Both the position numbers and the translations under genes were made by a program. A stretch of DNA of 64,000 nucleotides from Dromiciops gliroides (lineage: Eukaryota; Chordata; Mammalia; Microbiotheria; Microbiotheriidae): assembly GCF_019393635.1 (NCBI RefSeq), contig NC_057862.1, positions 156,068,062-156,132,061 of the forward strand. Direction: 5' to 3'. The notes under the pieces are model-generated. The model worked only from the letters and a program-made list of their open reading frames with translations. It was not told where the DNA came from and did not search any database. Shown here one piece after another: positions 12,571-24,188 of the stretch. How positions within the stretch are numbered: the first letter of the stretch is position 1; each line of letters starts with the position of its first letter.

Positions 12571-13088
12571 AGTTCAGGGTCTTATCTAGTATAGCAGGAT
12601 ATTTCTCTGAAGAGATGCTTTCTTACTTTGAGATGAAGAATGGAGTGTGTTGGCCAAGAAATTAAAGACAGGAGCATAATTCCTTACTTCACTGGGTTGT
12701 TTTGAAGAACTACATTAAAAGGATATATAAAGTCCTACAAACTATTATATAAAGGTTTATTATCATTATTATTATTGAAAACACTCACTTCACAGACTAG
12801 CTCCCCCAATTGCTTTTCAATAGCCAGTGAACAACTTCCCTTTGAGCTTCACTAGAACCGAATTATCCATGCTTTCACTTTCTTTAACTAAAAAAGCTCA
12901 CAATCAGTCCTTGGCTTTGTTATGGAGAGGCAAAAGCACAGAGATTAAAGCCCTACTGATGGGTGTTCTATATACTAAAAGATACTAAAATAATCATTCC
13001 TTGTGGGGAGACATGATATTGCGATGGACAAAGTCCAAAGATGTTTTTCCTAAGCAAGCACAAAAAGGGAATGGAGAATTGTTTTCTT
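12571..13088. other. Intergenic, nothing recognised
   Basis: Includes a short (ATT)n at 12761-12775. No gene or clear repeat family. Confidence 0.5.
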
Positions 13089-13100
13089 AACATGAATTAC

Positions 13101-13263
13101 AGGGCAGCTAGGTGGCACAGTGGATAGAGCACCAGCCCTGGAGTCAGGAGTACCTGAGTTCAAATCTGGCCTCAGACACTTAACACTTACTAGCTGTGTG
13201 ACCCTGGGCAAGTCACTTAACCCCAATTGCCTCACTTAAAAACAAACAAAAAACAAAAACAAA
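13101..13263 (+). mobile_element. WSINE1-type CORE-SINE with 12-bp target duplication
   Basis: AGGGCAGCTAGGTGGCACAG head and AACCCCAATTGCCTCACTTA end, then an (A)nC tail. AACATGAATTAC at 13089-13100 recurs at 13264-13275. Confidence 0.96.
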
Positions 13264-13275
13264 AACATGAATTAC

Positions 13276-14161
13276 TTAAGAACTTTTAGGGGAGGAGAAA
13301 GAAAAAGAGAATTATATTTATACTTAAGAATGCAGCTGGCTTATGCCTACGTGTACATTTCACCAGGGCCTAAATGTGATTATAAGGCTGGTTGAACTAC
13401 TCAAAGACAATGCTAATGTCTTGCAGAGCTCCAAGTAGAGCAAGATCTCCTCTCAGGACATAGAGGGGTAAGGACAGAGGTGCATCTCTGACAGCCTTAC
13501 ACCATGTGCAAGGCCCACCCTCTCACCTGACTCTAGCACTCCCAAGATCTTACCACGTTTCATGTTTTTTGCCTCTGTTCTCCTATATAATGCCTAGGCT
13601 AAATTTAGTCAAGTCGGGGAGAGTGATGAGGACAACCCATCCCAATAAGAGAAGTGTATGCGGCTTGCTTGGTTGAAAGTTTGGCACACATTCCCATTAA
13701 CTTGGGTCTTTATATTAGCCGTATTAGCACCAAAGACCACTGTCTGTTGAGTGAAATAGCACACTTTTGGGATTCATTTTATACCCTCTGCTTGAGGTTG
13801 ACCACCCTTTGGGCCTGATGGTCATTGGTTTGTAAATCCTCGCATCCAAAATGAATCATCTTCCCCCAGCTGCCAGAATTCATCATTGTGGCTCTGTTGA
13901 CAAGTCTCAAGTTTCTATCACCAAGCAACAGGCTTGAAAATTATCAGGGGCGGGGGGGGGGCAGCTAGGTGGTACAACTCATTGCATGATGCCCATGTTG
14001 TGGGTGAATGAGCCCTCCATTTCTGTATGCCACCAGAAAGGGAAAGATACTTGTCCCACTCTGGTAGCTTTAAAGATGCTGGTTCTGAAGACAATGAAAA
14101 AAGGTTGCCCTGAGCCATGCAGTAGACAAATGAGTGATATCTTCTCCCAGAAGCTGGTTTC

Positions 14162-14200
<39 letters not shown>

Positions 14201-14317
14201 ACCATCTTAGGTGATCTGGACATGTTCTAAAATCCCTGTTATATAAAAGAAAACTTTCTAATGATTACAGCTATTCCTAAATGGAATGATCTGACATGCT
14301 AGAGACTGAGTTCCCCC
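13276..14317. other. Intergenic; SINE head fragment and (TA)n
   Basis: A 25-30 bp SINE head remnant (GGGGGCAGCTAGGTGGTACA) lies at 13955-13976. A (TA)n microsatellite occupies 14163-14196. The rest, including 13370-13950, is unrecognised unique sequence. Confidence 0.6.
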
Positions 14318-14332
14318 TCACTAGAAATCTTT

Positions 14333-14502
14333 GTTTTTCGTTTTGTTGTTGTTGTTGTTGTTGGTTTTTGCAGGCAATGGGGGTTAAGTGACTTGCCCAA
14401 GGTCACACAGCTAGTAAGTGTCAAGTGTCTGAGGCCGGATTTGAACTCAGGAACTCCTGAATCCAGGGCCAGTGCTTTATCCACTGTGCCACCTAGCCGC
14501 CC
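14333..14502 (-). mobile_element. WSINE1-type CORE-SINE with 15-bp target duplication
   Basis: (GTT)n tail, then GGCAATGGGGGTTAAGTGAC through CACCTAGCCGCCC. CTCACTAGAAATCTT at about 14318-14332 recurs at 14503-14517. Confidence 0.95.
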
Positions 14503-14772
14503 CTCACTAGAAATCTTAAAGCAAAGGCTAGAGGACTGCTTGTGTATTATGTTGAAGAGGAATTCTTATTCAAATATTGGTTGGACCAGATGATCCCTGA
14601 AGCCTCTCCCAAGTCTAAGATTCTATAAGGTGTGTAGTATGTGAATGAAACTTCATCCCTCTACAATTTTGCATCTGGTACGTATTGGCTTTCATTTCCA
14701 CATAAATGAACTTGCATATCTTTCTCCTTACAGGCCAGAAAATCAAGGCTGTCCCTCCTGGTCCTTGCTATC

Positions 14773-14773
<1 letters not shown>

Positions 14774-14812
<39 letters not shown>
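14774..14812. repeat. (TG)n microsatellite
   Basis: About 20 uninterrupted TG units. The Cys/Val-rich frames across it are artefacts. Confidence 0.95.
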
Positions 14813-14815
<3 letters not shown>

Positions 14816-15249
14816 TTCATTCAACCAACCCCCCTCTGAAACTGGGAAGGGGCAGAGAAAAATGAAGGGAAAACTCACTCCAGTCACGGATAACAGGATA
14901 ACATCTGGTTTCTTCAGTTGGGCTGAATTTTGGACAAAAAATCTTTCATAAAGATAAATTTATCTGGATACTTTTTGAAAACCCCCCAAAAAAGTTTTCT
15001 TGAAAGAGTAATGAATGTCAAAAAAGAATAACATGGTATAAGAGAAACAAGTCAGGGCCTGTCCCCTGAGTTTAACCTAGCAACTAATTTTTTTATAAAT
15101 AGGAAACAATGGTGCAATAACCAAGACTTGGTGACAAGCCACCACTTCCAACTCTAACAATTCTATAACTTTTGCATCCTGAGAACACACATCACAAAGT
15201 AAAACACTTAAGGCTTTAGACTTTCTCAAATTCCAATCCCCAAACAAAG

Positions 15250-15690
15250 CCAGGAAAGTTAGGTTGTGCAGTGGATAGAGCACTTGGCTCAGAATTAGGA
15301 AGATTCATGTTCATGAATTCAAATCCAGCCTCGGATATTTACTAGTTGTGCGGCCCTGGGCTTAATGACCCTTAACTTAAATTTATTTTATTTATTTATT
15401 TTTTTAGTGAGGCAATTGGGGTTAAGTGAGTTGCCCAGGGTCACACAGCTAGTAAGTGTTAAGTGTCTGAGGCCAGATTTGAACTCAGGTATTCCTGACT
15501 CCAGGGCCAGTGCTCTATCCACTGCGCCACCTAGCCACCCCGACCCTTAACTTAAAACCCTGTTTGCCTCAGTTCTTCACCTGTCAAATGAGCTGGAAAA
15601 GGAAATAGCAAACCACTCCAGTATCTGCCAAAAAAACTCCAAATAGGGTCACAAAAAATCAGACACCATAGAAATGACTCAACCATAAAA
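15250..15690 (+). mobile_element. MAR1-type SINE split by a younger SINE
   Basis: Left part GTGCAGTGGATAGAGCACTT to CGGCCCTGGGCT. Right part resumes with CTGTTTGCCTCAGTTCTTCA, GGAAATAGCAAACCACTCCA and a degraded GAGTCGGACACGACT-like end (AATCAGACACC). This is the MAR1 module order. The interruption is the element at 15382-15541. Confidence 0.85.
15382..15541 (-). mobile_element. WSINE1-type CORE-SINE nested in MAR1, 15-bp duplication
   Basis: (TTTA)n/T tail, GTGAGGCAATTGGGGTTAAG, ending CACCTAGCCACCC. GACCCTTAACTTAAA at 15367-15381 is repeated at 15542-15556, proving insertion into the MAR1 copy. Confidence 0.96.
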
Positions 15691-17029
15691 CAAAGCTAGC
15701 CCAATTGCTTTAACTTGATTATTCCTGAGAAAGAAAGTCTAAGATTCCCAAACTCATAGGGAACAATTACTACAGAGGTGTCAGTGAAAAGCAAGATTAA
15801 GAAAGATAATAATCCAATCATAACCCCTTCCATTTTATAGTGCTCTTCACTTTCTAAACTGTTTTTGTATCTACGATCTAATTTAATCTTTACAACAAGC
15901 CTGTGGAGAACATTAACCAAGTATTAGTGTCCCAATTTAACTTGGAGGCAACAGACGTCAAAAGATGGTGCAAAGATGGAAGGGCTCTGCTTCCAACCAT
16001 ATCCCTCCACACAAAGTCAGAGCAAGCCCTGGTCACCCTGCCCTTGGGTAATCCTAACTACAGCTCTGGTGCAATGTTTTGTGATGCTTGCCTCAGGTGC
16101 CTTTTGTATTGTTGCCTTCAATACCAGAAAGACTAGTTGTATTTTTGGTGATCAAATGTTGGTGCTAGAGCCTGTACTAGGACTCATCTCTGAATGCCTC
16201 AGACTACTATGTGACCTGGATTATCTGAAATGATAGTCACTTAATAGTGGTTACGGATTATAACATGGGGGTTCAGAAGAATGCATATACAAATGCACAG
16301 AGATAGTGGTGGTGAGATCCACATTTGAAGTAGGAGCAAAAATGCCAAGCAGTTGTACCTTCCATCTCTTTTCTATCCCAGAAGAATACAATATATGGGC
16401 ATCTCTGGGTATCACACACAGAGCTATCAACAATACCACAGCACTGCCCTGGTTATTAGTATAATCTGTAACAATATTATGATTTATTGATAGCTTTTAT
16501 TCCCCACTGATCTGGCATGAAAATAATCAGATGAATAATGAGGTTATGATGATTGATGCTTTCTAAGTTGGCATCCATAGAATGAAAATTATACATTTGG
16601 ATTCTGCCTGGAGTGAAGCAGAGTAATGAATGTGTCTACAGAAGGTCAGGCCTGATTAGCTCCTTTGGCAGGAAGTCACTCCTCTCCAAGGACTTAGGGA
16701 GAGGTTTGAGAGGTAATAGACCTGGCATTGTCTTCATCTTGGGAATGGGCAGTGAAATAAGTGGTGAGGGACTGGTGACTCCAAGCAGAAGTACCCACAG
16801 AGAAAGAAAAGCTACCTTTAAGCCTCTATTTTATCAGGCTCTGAATCCTGTATTCTCCCCTCTAGTGCAACCCAAATGTGAATTGTTTGCCAAGATGCTA
16901 CTCCTCCTTGCCTAATGGATGCAATAGCTGAACCACTTATTCAGACTTATTATTCCCAGTTTTGTGTTTAATTTGCATAATGGATACCTAATTCTGTTCA
17001 AGTCATCATACTCTGATGACCTACTGACC
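15691..17029. other. Intergenic, mostly unrecognised
   Basis: 15835-15930 resembles a THER1/MIR fragment (TATCTACGATCTAATTTAAT, CCTGTGGAGAACATTA). The remainder is not recognised. Open frames at 15903-16233 and 16613-16915 have no family signature. Confidence 0.5.
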
Positions 17030-17034
17030 AGACG

Positions 17035-17290
17035 GGCTTCTGTGAGGTAGCAAGGTAGCACAGTGAATAGAGTACTGGGCCTAGAGTTAGCAAGACTTGA
17101 GTTCAAATCTAGCCTCAGACACTTGTTAGCTGTGTGACTTAACCTCTATTTGCCTCAGTTTCCTCAAATATAAAATGGAGATAATAATAGCACATACCTC
17201 TCAGAGTTGTTGTGAGTATCAAATGAAATAACATTTTTAACATGCTTAGCACAGTGCCTGGTACATGGTAGGCCCATTATTGTTGCTGTT
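17035..17290 (+). repeat. THER1/MIR-type CORE-SINE (first of a tandem pair)
   Basis: tRNA-like head, CAAATCTAGCCTCAGACACT, CTCAGTTTCCTCAAATATAA, ATGGAGATAATAATAGCA and a tail AGCACAGTGCCTGGTACATG, in the full MIR order. Confidence 0.85.
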
Positions 17291-17304
17291 ATTTATATGA
17301 AGAT

Positions 17305-17525
17305 AAGGGAAGCTTTGAGTCCAGAAGACCTGAGTTAAGATCTAGTCTCAGATGTTCGCTAACTGTATGACCCTGGGCAAGTCAGCTAACCTCAATTTCT
17401 TTAACTGTAAAATGGAAATAATAATAGCACCTACTCAGAGGGTTTATATGAAGATCAAAAGAGATAATATTTGTAAAGGGCTTTAGAACTTTACAAGCGT
17501 CAAGCTCTACTATATGCCTAGGACA
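17305..17525 (+). repeat. THER1/MIR-type CORE-SINE (second of the pair)
   Basis: AGTCCAGAAGACCTGAGTTA, GACCCTGGGCAAGTCAGCTA, ACTGTAAAATGGAAATAATA and a tail AAGGGCTTTAGAACTTTACA. Same orientation as its neighbour, separated by about 15 bp. Confidence 0.8.
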
Positions 17526-18100
17526 TAGTGGGAACGTGTTCCTTTCCCCACTGATCATTTTATATTTTATAGATATCAATGAACCATTCCAGTTATTCAT
17601 CAGTTATCTTTTACTCTTACTACCTATCTGGAGTATCTTCTTTTTCCAATAATACGGATCTCCAGTGATTGCCTTAACAATATTTCTCTTCCATAATTCT
17701 TTATTGTTGATATCTAGTAGCCTATTTATACCTACCATGTACTACTCAATTGTTCTGGGGGTCTGTAACTATTATTCTTCAGAGATTAAGGTATTCCCAG
17801 ATTTCTAGTCATACAGCAACACTAGAAGAATATTGATTTTTTTAAATCTTGGTGGTAATGAAAAGTACTACACAGTTACCTAAAGGCAATCCAGCCTAAA
17901 ATCTCACTACTCCATTCCACTCTTAAGATTATTGTCTGACTACAATGCTTGCCCAAGAAACACATTCTAATGAACCAACTCTATGGGCTGTTCATCCAAC
18001 AGTAGAGAAGAGTTTGGACAATAGGTATTCTTGATCCACTTGGTTTCCTAGACTGAACTTTGTGGAGTGACTGTGGTTCTAATTTGCTGGGGGTGGGGGA
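17526..18100. other. Intergenic, nothing recognised
   Basis: AT-rich with no recognised element. Confidence 0.5.
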
Positions 18101-18104
18101 GGGG

Positions 18105-18620
18105 GGGTTGCAATGCTTCAGAGTTTAATGTGAACTATACCAAGCCTTTTTCAGGGCTGCTTATCCACCTTTGATGTCCACCTGGCACTCAGGTCTCACC
18201 TGTGGCTCCAAGAAGTTGTAGCACATATAGTGACCACACCCTGGTAAACTGTCTGGGCAGATGGGCTAAACCAGGTTGAGGGTAACCTATGGGCCTCAAA
18301 CATGCTGGTGAGTTAGGGGGATGTCTACCCCAAGTATGTAAAGACTTCCCCCAGTGGAATGGGTGGATGAGAACAATTTGTTCCGCCAGCTATGAAGAGG
18401 GCTGAAGCAGGCATTGTAGAGTGCATGGAGCTTTGTCAAATATTGATGAAGCCAAGTCATCCAGTGCATCCTGGGCCATTGCCAGTAGTTTTGGTTTTTG
18501 TCTTGCCACTGGACTTCAATGCCTCCAGAAGAGAGAGTGAGGCTGATGACTTTCTGCAACTCTGCCTCTGCCTCAATATATCACTGTGATATCATTGGTC
18601 CTCTTCAAAAATGAACAACA
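18105..18620 (+). mobile_element. RTE-like LINE or SINE 3' end
   Basis: Its last 160 bp (CATCCTGGGCCATTGCCAGT, TCTTGCCACTGGACTTCAAT, then TCATTGGTCCTCTTC and AACAACAAATAAC) match the distal module of the composite SINE at 38170-38475. Upstream it lacks the tRNA head and instead carries GGGCTGCTTATCCACCTTTG and GGCTCCAAGAAGTTGTAGCA. Family assignment (RTE-type tail) is from recollection of marsupial MAR-type SINEs. Confidence 0.55.
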
Positions 18621-18694
18621 AATAACAAAATCATATTATTTACAAGCCCACATGTAGAAGATCTTGCCATCTATAGGAAATCCTTTTTCAGTCA

Positions 18695-18905
18695 GTGAAT
18701 AAACATTTATTAAGCACTTACCATATACCAATAACCATGCTAAGTGCTGGGGGTACAAATACAAAGAGGAAAGAGACCCTGACCTCAAGGAGCTTACAAT
18801 CTAATAGGAGAAGACAATATATAAAAGGAAGCTGAAAAGCAGTGAGGGAGGGAGAAGATATCCTGATAGGGACATGATGGAGAAGTCCTAAGGAGTACAA
18901 CTAAG
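18695..18905. repeat. Ancient interspersed repeat (L3/MIR-like)
   Basis: ACATTTATTAAGCACTTACC, CTAAGTGCTGGGGGTACAAA and CTCAAGGAGCTTACAATCTA form a widespread mammalian repeat motif; 38800-38920 is a related, more diverged copy. Exact family not assigned. Confidence 0.55.
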
Positions 18906-18953
18906 AAATAAAGACATTGCTGGTCTGGGTACCCTTCTTAAATGTAGGTTTGG

Positions 18954-19368
18954 TCATGATAGAAGAGGATCTCCAAATCCAAGAAAAAAAAAAGAAAGAA
19001 AGAACTGTGGAGTATAGATGCTGATTGAACCATATTATTTCTTTTGTTTTGGGTGCTGTTGGTTTTTTTTTCTTTCTATTTTGAGGTTTTGCATCACTGC
19101 TCTGATTCTTTCTCTTGTAACAGGATTAATGCAGAAATAGGATTAATGTTATTATGTGTATATATATGTGTGTGTATATATATATCTATATGTATATGTA
19201 TAGAGATATATAGATATAACCTATATCAGATTACCTGCTGTCTAGGGGAGGGGGGGAGGGAGGGGTGGGAGGGAGAAAAATCTGAAATTGTAAAGCATGT
19301 ATAAACAAAAGTTGAGAACTATCTTTACATGTAATGGAAAAAATAAAATACCTCATACATAAAAAAAA
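18954..19368 (+). mobile_element. 5'-truncated L1 3' end with target duplication
   Basis: L1 3' UTR: CTCCAAATCCAAGAA, a T-rich stretch, (TA/TG)n, GGGGAGGGAGGGGTGG-type run, ACATGTAATGG and poly(A). AAATGTAGGTTTGG at 18940-18953 recurs immediately after the poly(A), at about 19369. Confidence 0.92.
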
Positions 19369-20722
19369 AATGTAGGTTTGGGAAACTCTTCACTATACCC
19401 TCTAATTATTGGACTCCATGTTGGATGTTTTCTATGTTAGTGGCAAACAGTCATTCCCCAGTAGATGGACATCTGCTTTGTTTCCAAGTCTTAGCTATCA
19501 CAGAAAGTGCTGCTATAAATATTTGGAGGTATATGCGTATTTTTCTGTTACTTATCAATGACGTTTTTAGGGTATAAGCCCAGTAATGGAGTCTCAAAGG
19601 GTATGAACATTTTAGTTACTTTATTTGCATAATTCCATGTTGTTTCCAAAATGTCTACACCACTTCGCAGCTCCACCAACAATGTTTTATAATGTTAATC
19701 TTTCCACAGCATCTCCAACATGGACTATTGTCATTTTTTGTCATTTTTACTAATTTTCAGGGTATAAGATGAGCCCTCTGGCTTGTTTTGATTTGCATTT
19801 CTCTTAGTGATTTGGATAATATTTTTCATATAGTTGTGAATATTTTGCAGTTCTTTTGAGAACTGCTCATATCCTTTGATTATCTATTGGGGAATGGCTA
19901 TTATATGTGTGTATTATGTATTTATATACATATATGTATATGTATAGAAATAAATTCCAAGTTTATATATAAATATATTTATATAATATGTGGTTTATAT
20001 ATGCTTATACACATATTTATAGAAAACACACATTTAAAAGGTTTATATTTTGACACCAAATTATTATCAGAGAAATCTAATACAAAGGGTTTTTTTCCTG
20101 TTCTAGTACTTCCCTTCTTATCCTAGATACATTAATAGAATCTGTACAGCTTTTCCATTTCAAGTTATCAAAGTTATCTATTTAATATTTTGTAATTACT
20201 TAGTTAAGAATACATCTCTTGCCCATATCTGTGAGAGGTATATGAGCTGTTTCTCTTCTAATTTTTATAGTAAGATCTTTAATATTAAGGACACGTGTCC
20301 ATTTAGAATATATTGTGGAGTGGAGTGAAAGTTGTTGGTATAAGCCTATTTTCTACCGGACTGCTTTCTAGTTTTCCCAGCAGTTTTTATAAAATAGTGA
20401 GTTTTCCTCTCGGTAACTTATGTTCTCCTCTTTATGAAACAGTGGGTTGAGTTCTTTTGTTTCTGAATCCCCTTTGTCTAGTCTGTTTCATTGATTTATC
20501 TCTCTATTTTTTAACCAACACCAGATGGTTTTGATGATTGCTGCTTTATGATGTAGTTTGAAGTCTGGAAGTGCTATTCCCTTTTTAGCCTTACTTCTTT
20601 TCATTATTCCCCTTGATAGTCTAGATCTTTTGTTTTTCCAAATGAATTTTGTTATTATTTTATCAAATTCTGTAAAGTATCCCTTGGAAATCTCATTGGT
20701 ATAGCATTAAAAGTGTAAATTA

Positions 20723-20867
20723 GGGGCAGCTAGGTGGCGCAGTGGATAGAGCACCGGCCCTGGAGTCAGGAGTACCTGAGTTCAAATCTGGCCTCAGACA
20801 CTTAACACTTACTAGCTGTGTGACCTTGGGCAAGTCACTTAACCCCAATTGCCTCACCAAAAAAAAA
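20723..20867 (+). mobile_element. WSINE1-type CORE-SINE, 12-bp duplication
   Basis: Near-consensus copy: GGGGCAGCTAGGTGGCGCAG to CCCCAATTGCCTCACC plus poly(A). AAGTGTAAATTA at 20711-20722 recurs at 20868-20879. Confidence 0.97.
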
Positions 20868-20961
20868 AAGTGTAAATTAATTCTGGCAGTACTGACATTT
20901 TTATTATATAGCTATGAGCACTGAATATTCCTCTAGCTATTTGGGTTGTTCTTTATTTCTT

Positions 20962-21130
20962 GTTTTTTGTTTTTTGTTTGTTCCCCCCTGCCCCATGGGG
21001 CAATGAGGGTTAAGTGACTTTCCCAGGGTCACACAGTTAGTAAGTGTCAAGTGTCTGAGGCCAGATTAGAATTCAGGTACTCTTGAATCCAGGACTGGTG
21101 CTCTATTCATTGCGCCACCTAGCTGCCCCC
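20962..21130 (-). mobile_element. WSINE1-type CORE-SINE, 15-bp duplication
   Basis: (GTTTTTT)n tail and GGGGCAATGAGGGTTAAGTG to CACCTAGCTGCCCCC. TGTTCTTTATTTCTT at 20947-20961 recurs at 21131-21145. Confidence 0.97.
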
Positions 21131-21287
21131 TGTTCTTTATTTCTTTAAGGAACCCTTTTTAACTGAGTCTGTACATGTCATTTATGTGCTTTCAGAGGTA
21201 GATTCTCATGTATTTTATGCATTTTGTCATTATTTGGTTATTATTGGTTCTTGTGTTTTGTTATTTTATAGAAATTCTGTTGATTTT

Positions 21288-21415
21288 GTTTGTTTGTTTT
21301 TAAAGATAGTTTTCAACATTTGTTTTCATAAGATTTTTAGTTCCAAATTTTTCTCCCTCCCTCCCTTCTCTCCCCCCTCCCCAAGACAGAAAGCAATCTG
21401 ATATAGGTTTTATAT

Positions 21416-21451
<36 letters not shown>

Positions 21452-21504
21452 GTGTGTATGTAAGTATATGTATACATGTGTATATACACAATCACATTAA
21501 ACAT
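21288..21504 (-). mobile_element. Short L1 3' tail nested in the antisense L1
   Basis: AGATAGTTTTCAACATTTGT, TTCTCCCTCCCTCCCTTCTC and GCAATCTGATATAGGTTTTA are antisense L1 3' UTR, followed by (CA)n. AATTCTGTTGATTTT at 21273-21287 recurs at 21505-21519, so this is an independent, strongly 5'-truncated insertion. Confidence 0.93.
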
Positions 21505-21685
21505 AATTCTGTTGATTTTTGAGGATTTATTTTAAAGCCTGTAACCTTGCTGAAGCAATTGTCTCAATAAATATGTTTGTTGATTCCCTGGGGTTTTCCA
21601 AGTAAGCCATTATATCTTTAGCAAATAGGGATAGTTTTGGCTCCTCTTTACCTATTTTTATTTTTTAATTGCTTTCTCTTGTTTT

Positions 21686-21838
21686 GTTTTGTTGTTTATT
21701 TTAGTGAGGCAATTGGGGTTAAGTGGCTTGCCCAGGGTCACACAGCTAGTAAGTGTTAAGTGTCTGAGGCCGGATTTGAACTCAGGTACTCCTGACTCCA
21801 AGGCCAGTGCTCTATCCACTGCACCATCTAGCTGCCCC
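21686..21838 (-). mobile_element. WSINE1-type CORE-SINE, 15-bp duplication
   Basis: Tail GTTTTGTTGTTTATTTTA, GTGAGGCAATTGGGGTTAAG, ending ATCTAGCTGCCCC. GCTTTCTCTTGTTTT at 21671-21685 recurs at 21839-21853. Confidence 0.97.
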
Positions 21839-22039
21839 GCTTTCTCTTGTTTTATTGCTATTGGTAGCATTTCCAAAAATATTAAATAGATAATAGTGGG
21901 GAAAATGAGTATCCTTGCTTCCCTCCTGTTTTTATCGGAATAGGTTATGTTGTATCCCCATTGTATATGATGCTTGCTTTTCATATTAGATAGATGCTTT
22001 TATGATATTAATTTTTAAAAATATTTTTAAAGGTTCCTT

Positions 22040-22292
22040 TAGGGAAGCTAGATGGTACAGGGGATAGATTGCTGGCCCTGGAGTCAGGATAACCTGAGTT
22101 CAAATCTGGACTCAGACATTTATTTGCTGTGTGACCCTGGGCAAATCGCTTAACCCTGTTATGCTCAGTTTCTTCATCTGTGAAATGACCTGAAGAAGGA
22201 AATGGCAACCCATGCCAGTATCTTTCCCAAAGAAAACTCCAAAAAGGTTCACAAAGAGTTAGACACAACTGAAAATGATTTAAACAACAAAA
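22040..22292 (+). mobile_element. MAR1-type SINE
   Basis: GGGAAGCTAGATGGTACAGG head, then CTCAGTTTCTTCATCTGTGA, GAAGGAAATGGCAACCCATG, AGTATCTTTCCCAAAGAAAA and AGAGTTAGACACAACTGAAA. Module order matches 15250-15690 and 27841-28075. Confidence 0.88.
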
Positions 22293-23414
22293 AAGTGTCT
22301 ATAGAGTTTTTAGCATAAAAGAGTATCATACTTTGTCAAAGTACAATTCCCTTTTCTGAATTTATTGAAATGATCATGTAGTTTTGTATGTTTTGGTTTT
22401 ATTATGATCAATTATGTTGATTGTTTTCCTAATGTCAAACTATCTTTTCATCATTAGTATAAACATCACCTGTTCATAATGAATGATTTCTTGGATAAAT
22501 CACTGTAGTTTGATAGGGTTTTGTTTAAAAATTTTGAGTCAATGTTTATTAATGATGTTGGACCATAGTTATCTTTCCATGTTTTACTTTTTCCCTGATC
22601 TAGGTATTAGGATTACATTTGCCTTATAAAAGTATTCTGGTATGGTTCTTTCTCGATTTTTGAAATCAATTTATGGATTATCGGTACTAACTCTAACTTA
22701 AAATTTTGATAGAATTTTCCTGTGAATCTGTCCAGGAGTCTTTTTTTTTCTTCCTTTACAGCTAAGTCTATTTCCTTATCTGAGGTTGGGTTATTTAAAA
22801 TCTCTATCCTGTTTTCTGATAATTTGGGTATTTCATATTTTTGAAATTATTCTATTTTGTATTTGCAGTTTTTATCATGTAACTGTCCAAAATATGTTTG
22901 ATTATTCTTTTTTAATTCTGATTTTGCTGAGACTTTTTGTTGGCTATTTAATCAATTTTATTTTTTTCTCTCTTTTCAATCAGATTAACCAAGTGTTATC
23001 AATTTTATTAATCTTTTCAAACAATCAGCTTTTGTTTTTGTTTATCATTCCTACATGTTTTTGTTTCTAATTTACCTATTTCCCCCCTAATTTTAATATT
23101 TCCTCTTCTGTGCTTATTTTAGGCTTCTTTGTTGATTTCCTAATTTTTAAAAAATACATGTTCAGTTCATTAATCTTCTCTTTTTCTCTTTTATTTATTT
23201 TGTTAAATGTATAACTGTGATGATATGATTTTCCTCTGAGGATTGCTTTATCTGCATTCCAGAAGTTTTAGTATGTTGTTTCATCATTATCATTTTCTTT
23301 TATATAGTTTTTGTTCTTTGACACTCTCTCCCCCCGTTATTCAACATTCTATTGTTAAGTCTCCATTTGGGTCTGTATCTTTTATTTGTATTCCCTGAAC
23401 CAATTTCTATTCTT

Positions 23415-23568
23415 TTTTGGGGGGGGGGATGAGGCAATTGGCGTTAAGTGACTTGCCCAGGGTCACACAGCTAGTACATGTCAAGTGTCTGAGGCCAGAT
23501 TTGAACTCAGGTCTTCCTGATTCCAGGGCTGGTGCTCTATCCACTGCACCACCTAGCTGCCCCCCCCC
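23415..23568 (-). mobile_element. WSINE1-type CORE-SINE, 12-bp duplication
   Basis: G-run, GATGAGGCAATTGGCGTTAA to ACCTAGCTGCCCC. ATTTCTATTCTT at 23403-23414 recurs at 23569-23580. Confidence 0.96.
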
Positions 23569-23735
23569 ATTTCTATTCTTATTGCACATTAGTCTTTAAA
23601 GAATATATTGATGATTTCTGCCTTTTTAAAATATGCCTATGCCTTTGTAGATGGTCAATTTTTTTGAAAGTTTCAAGTAGTGCAGAGAAACATGTGATTC
23701 TTTGTGGTCCCACTTAGATGGTGCCATAAGGTTTT

Positions 23736-23886
23736 TTTTTGTTTTGTTTTTTCAAGACAATGAGGGTTAAGTGCCTTGCCCAGGTCACACAGCTAGTAAG
23801 TGTCAAGTGTCTGAGGCTGGATTTGAACTCAGGTCCTCCTGAATCCAGGGCCAGTGCTTTATTCACTGTGCCACCTAGCTGCCCCA
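23736..23886 (-). mobile_element. WSINE1-type CORE-SINE, about 14-bp duplication
   Basis: Tail GTTTTGTTTTTTC, ACAATGAGGGTTAAGTGCCT to CCTAGCTGCCCCA. GTGCCATAAGGTTTT at 23721-23735 matches GTGCCATAGGTTTT at 23887-23900 with one base missing. Confidence 0.94.
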
Positions 23887-24030
23887 GTGCCATAGGTTTT
23901 TAAACTCTAGTTTCTCCAGAAAATTGTTAAATTCCAATTTTCCCTTTTGTTTATCTGTTAGTTTAATCCAAAACTTATATAATGATATTGAAGTCTACTG
24001 TTACTATTATGTTACTGTCCATGTCTTCTT

Positions 24031-24188
24031 CTTCTTTTTTTTTTTTTTTAGTGAGGCAATTGGGGTTAAGTGACTTGCCTGGGGTCACACAGCTAGTAAG
24101 TGTTAAGTGTCTGAGGCCGGATTTGAACTCAGGTACTCCTGACTCCAGGGCCGGTGCTCTATCCACTGCGCCACCTAGTTGCCCCTCA
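24031..24188 (-). mobile_element. WSINE1-type CORE-SINE, 13-bp duplication
   Basis: (CTT)n/poly(T), GTGAGGCAATTGGGGTTAAG to CCACCTAGTTGCCCC. TCCATGTCTTCTT at 24018-24030 recurs at 24189-24201. Confidence 0.96.

Noticed and set aside
14645..14951. Cys/Val-rich open frames resembling membrane peptides
   Set aside because: They derive from a (TG)n microsatellite.
15903..16233. Overlapping 77- and 85-residue frames as a possible small gene
   Set aside because: No family signature, splice sites or start context; part of the region is a THER1/MIR remnant.
20723..20780. tRNA-like promoter boxes at SINE heads
   Set aside because: They are the tRNA-derived head of the SINE; no complete cloverleaf tRNA gene is present.
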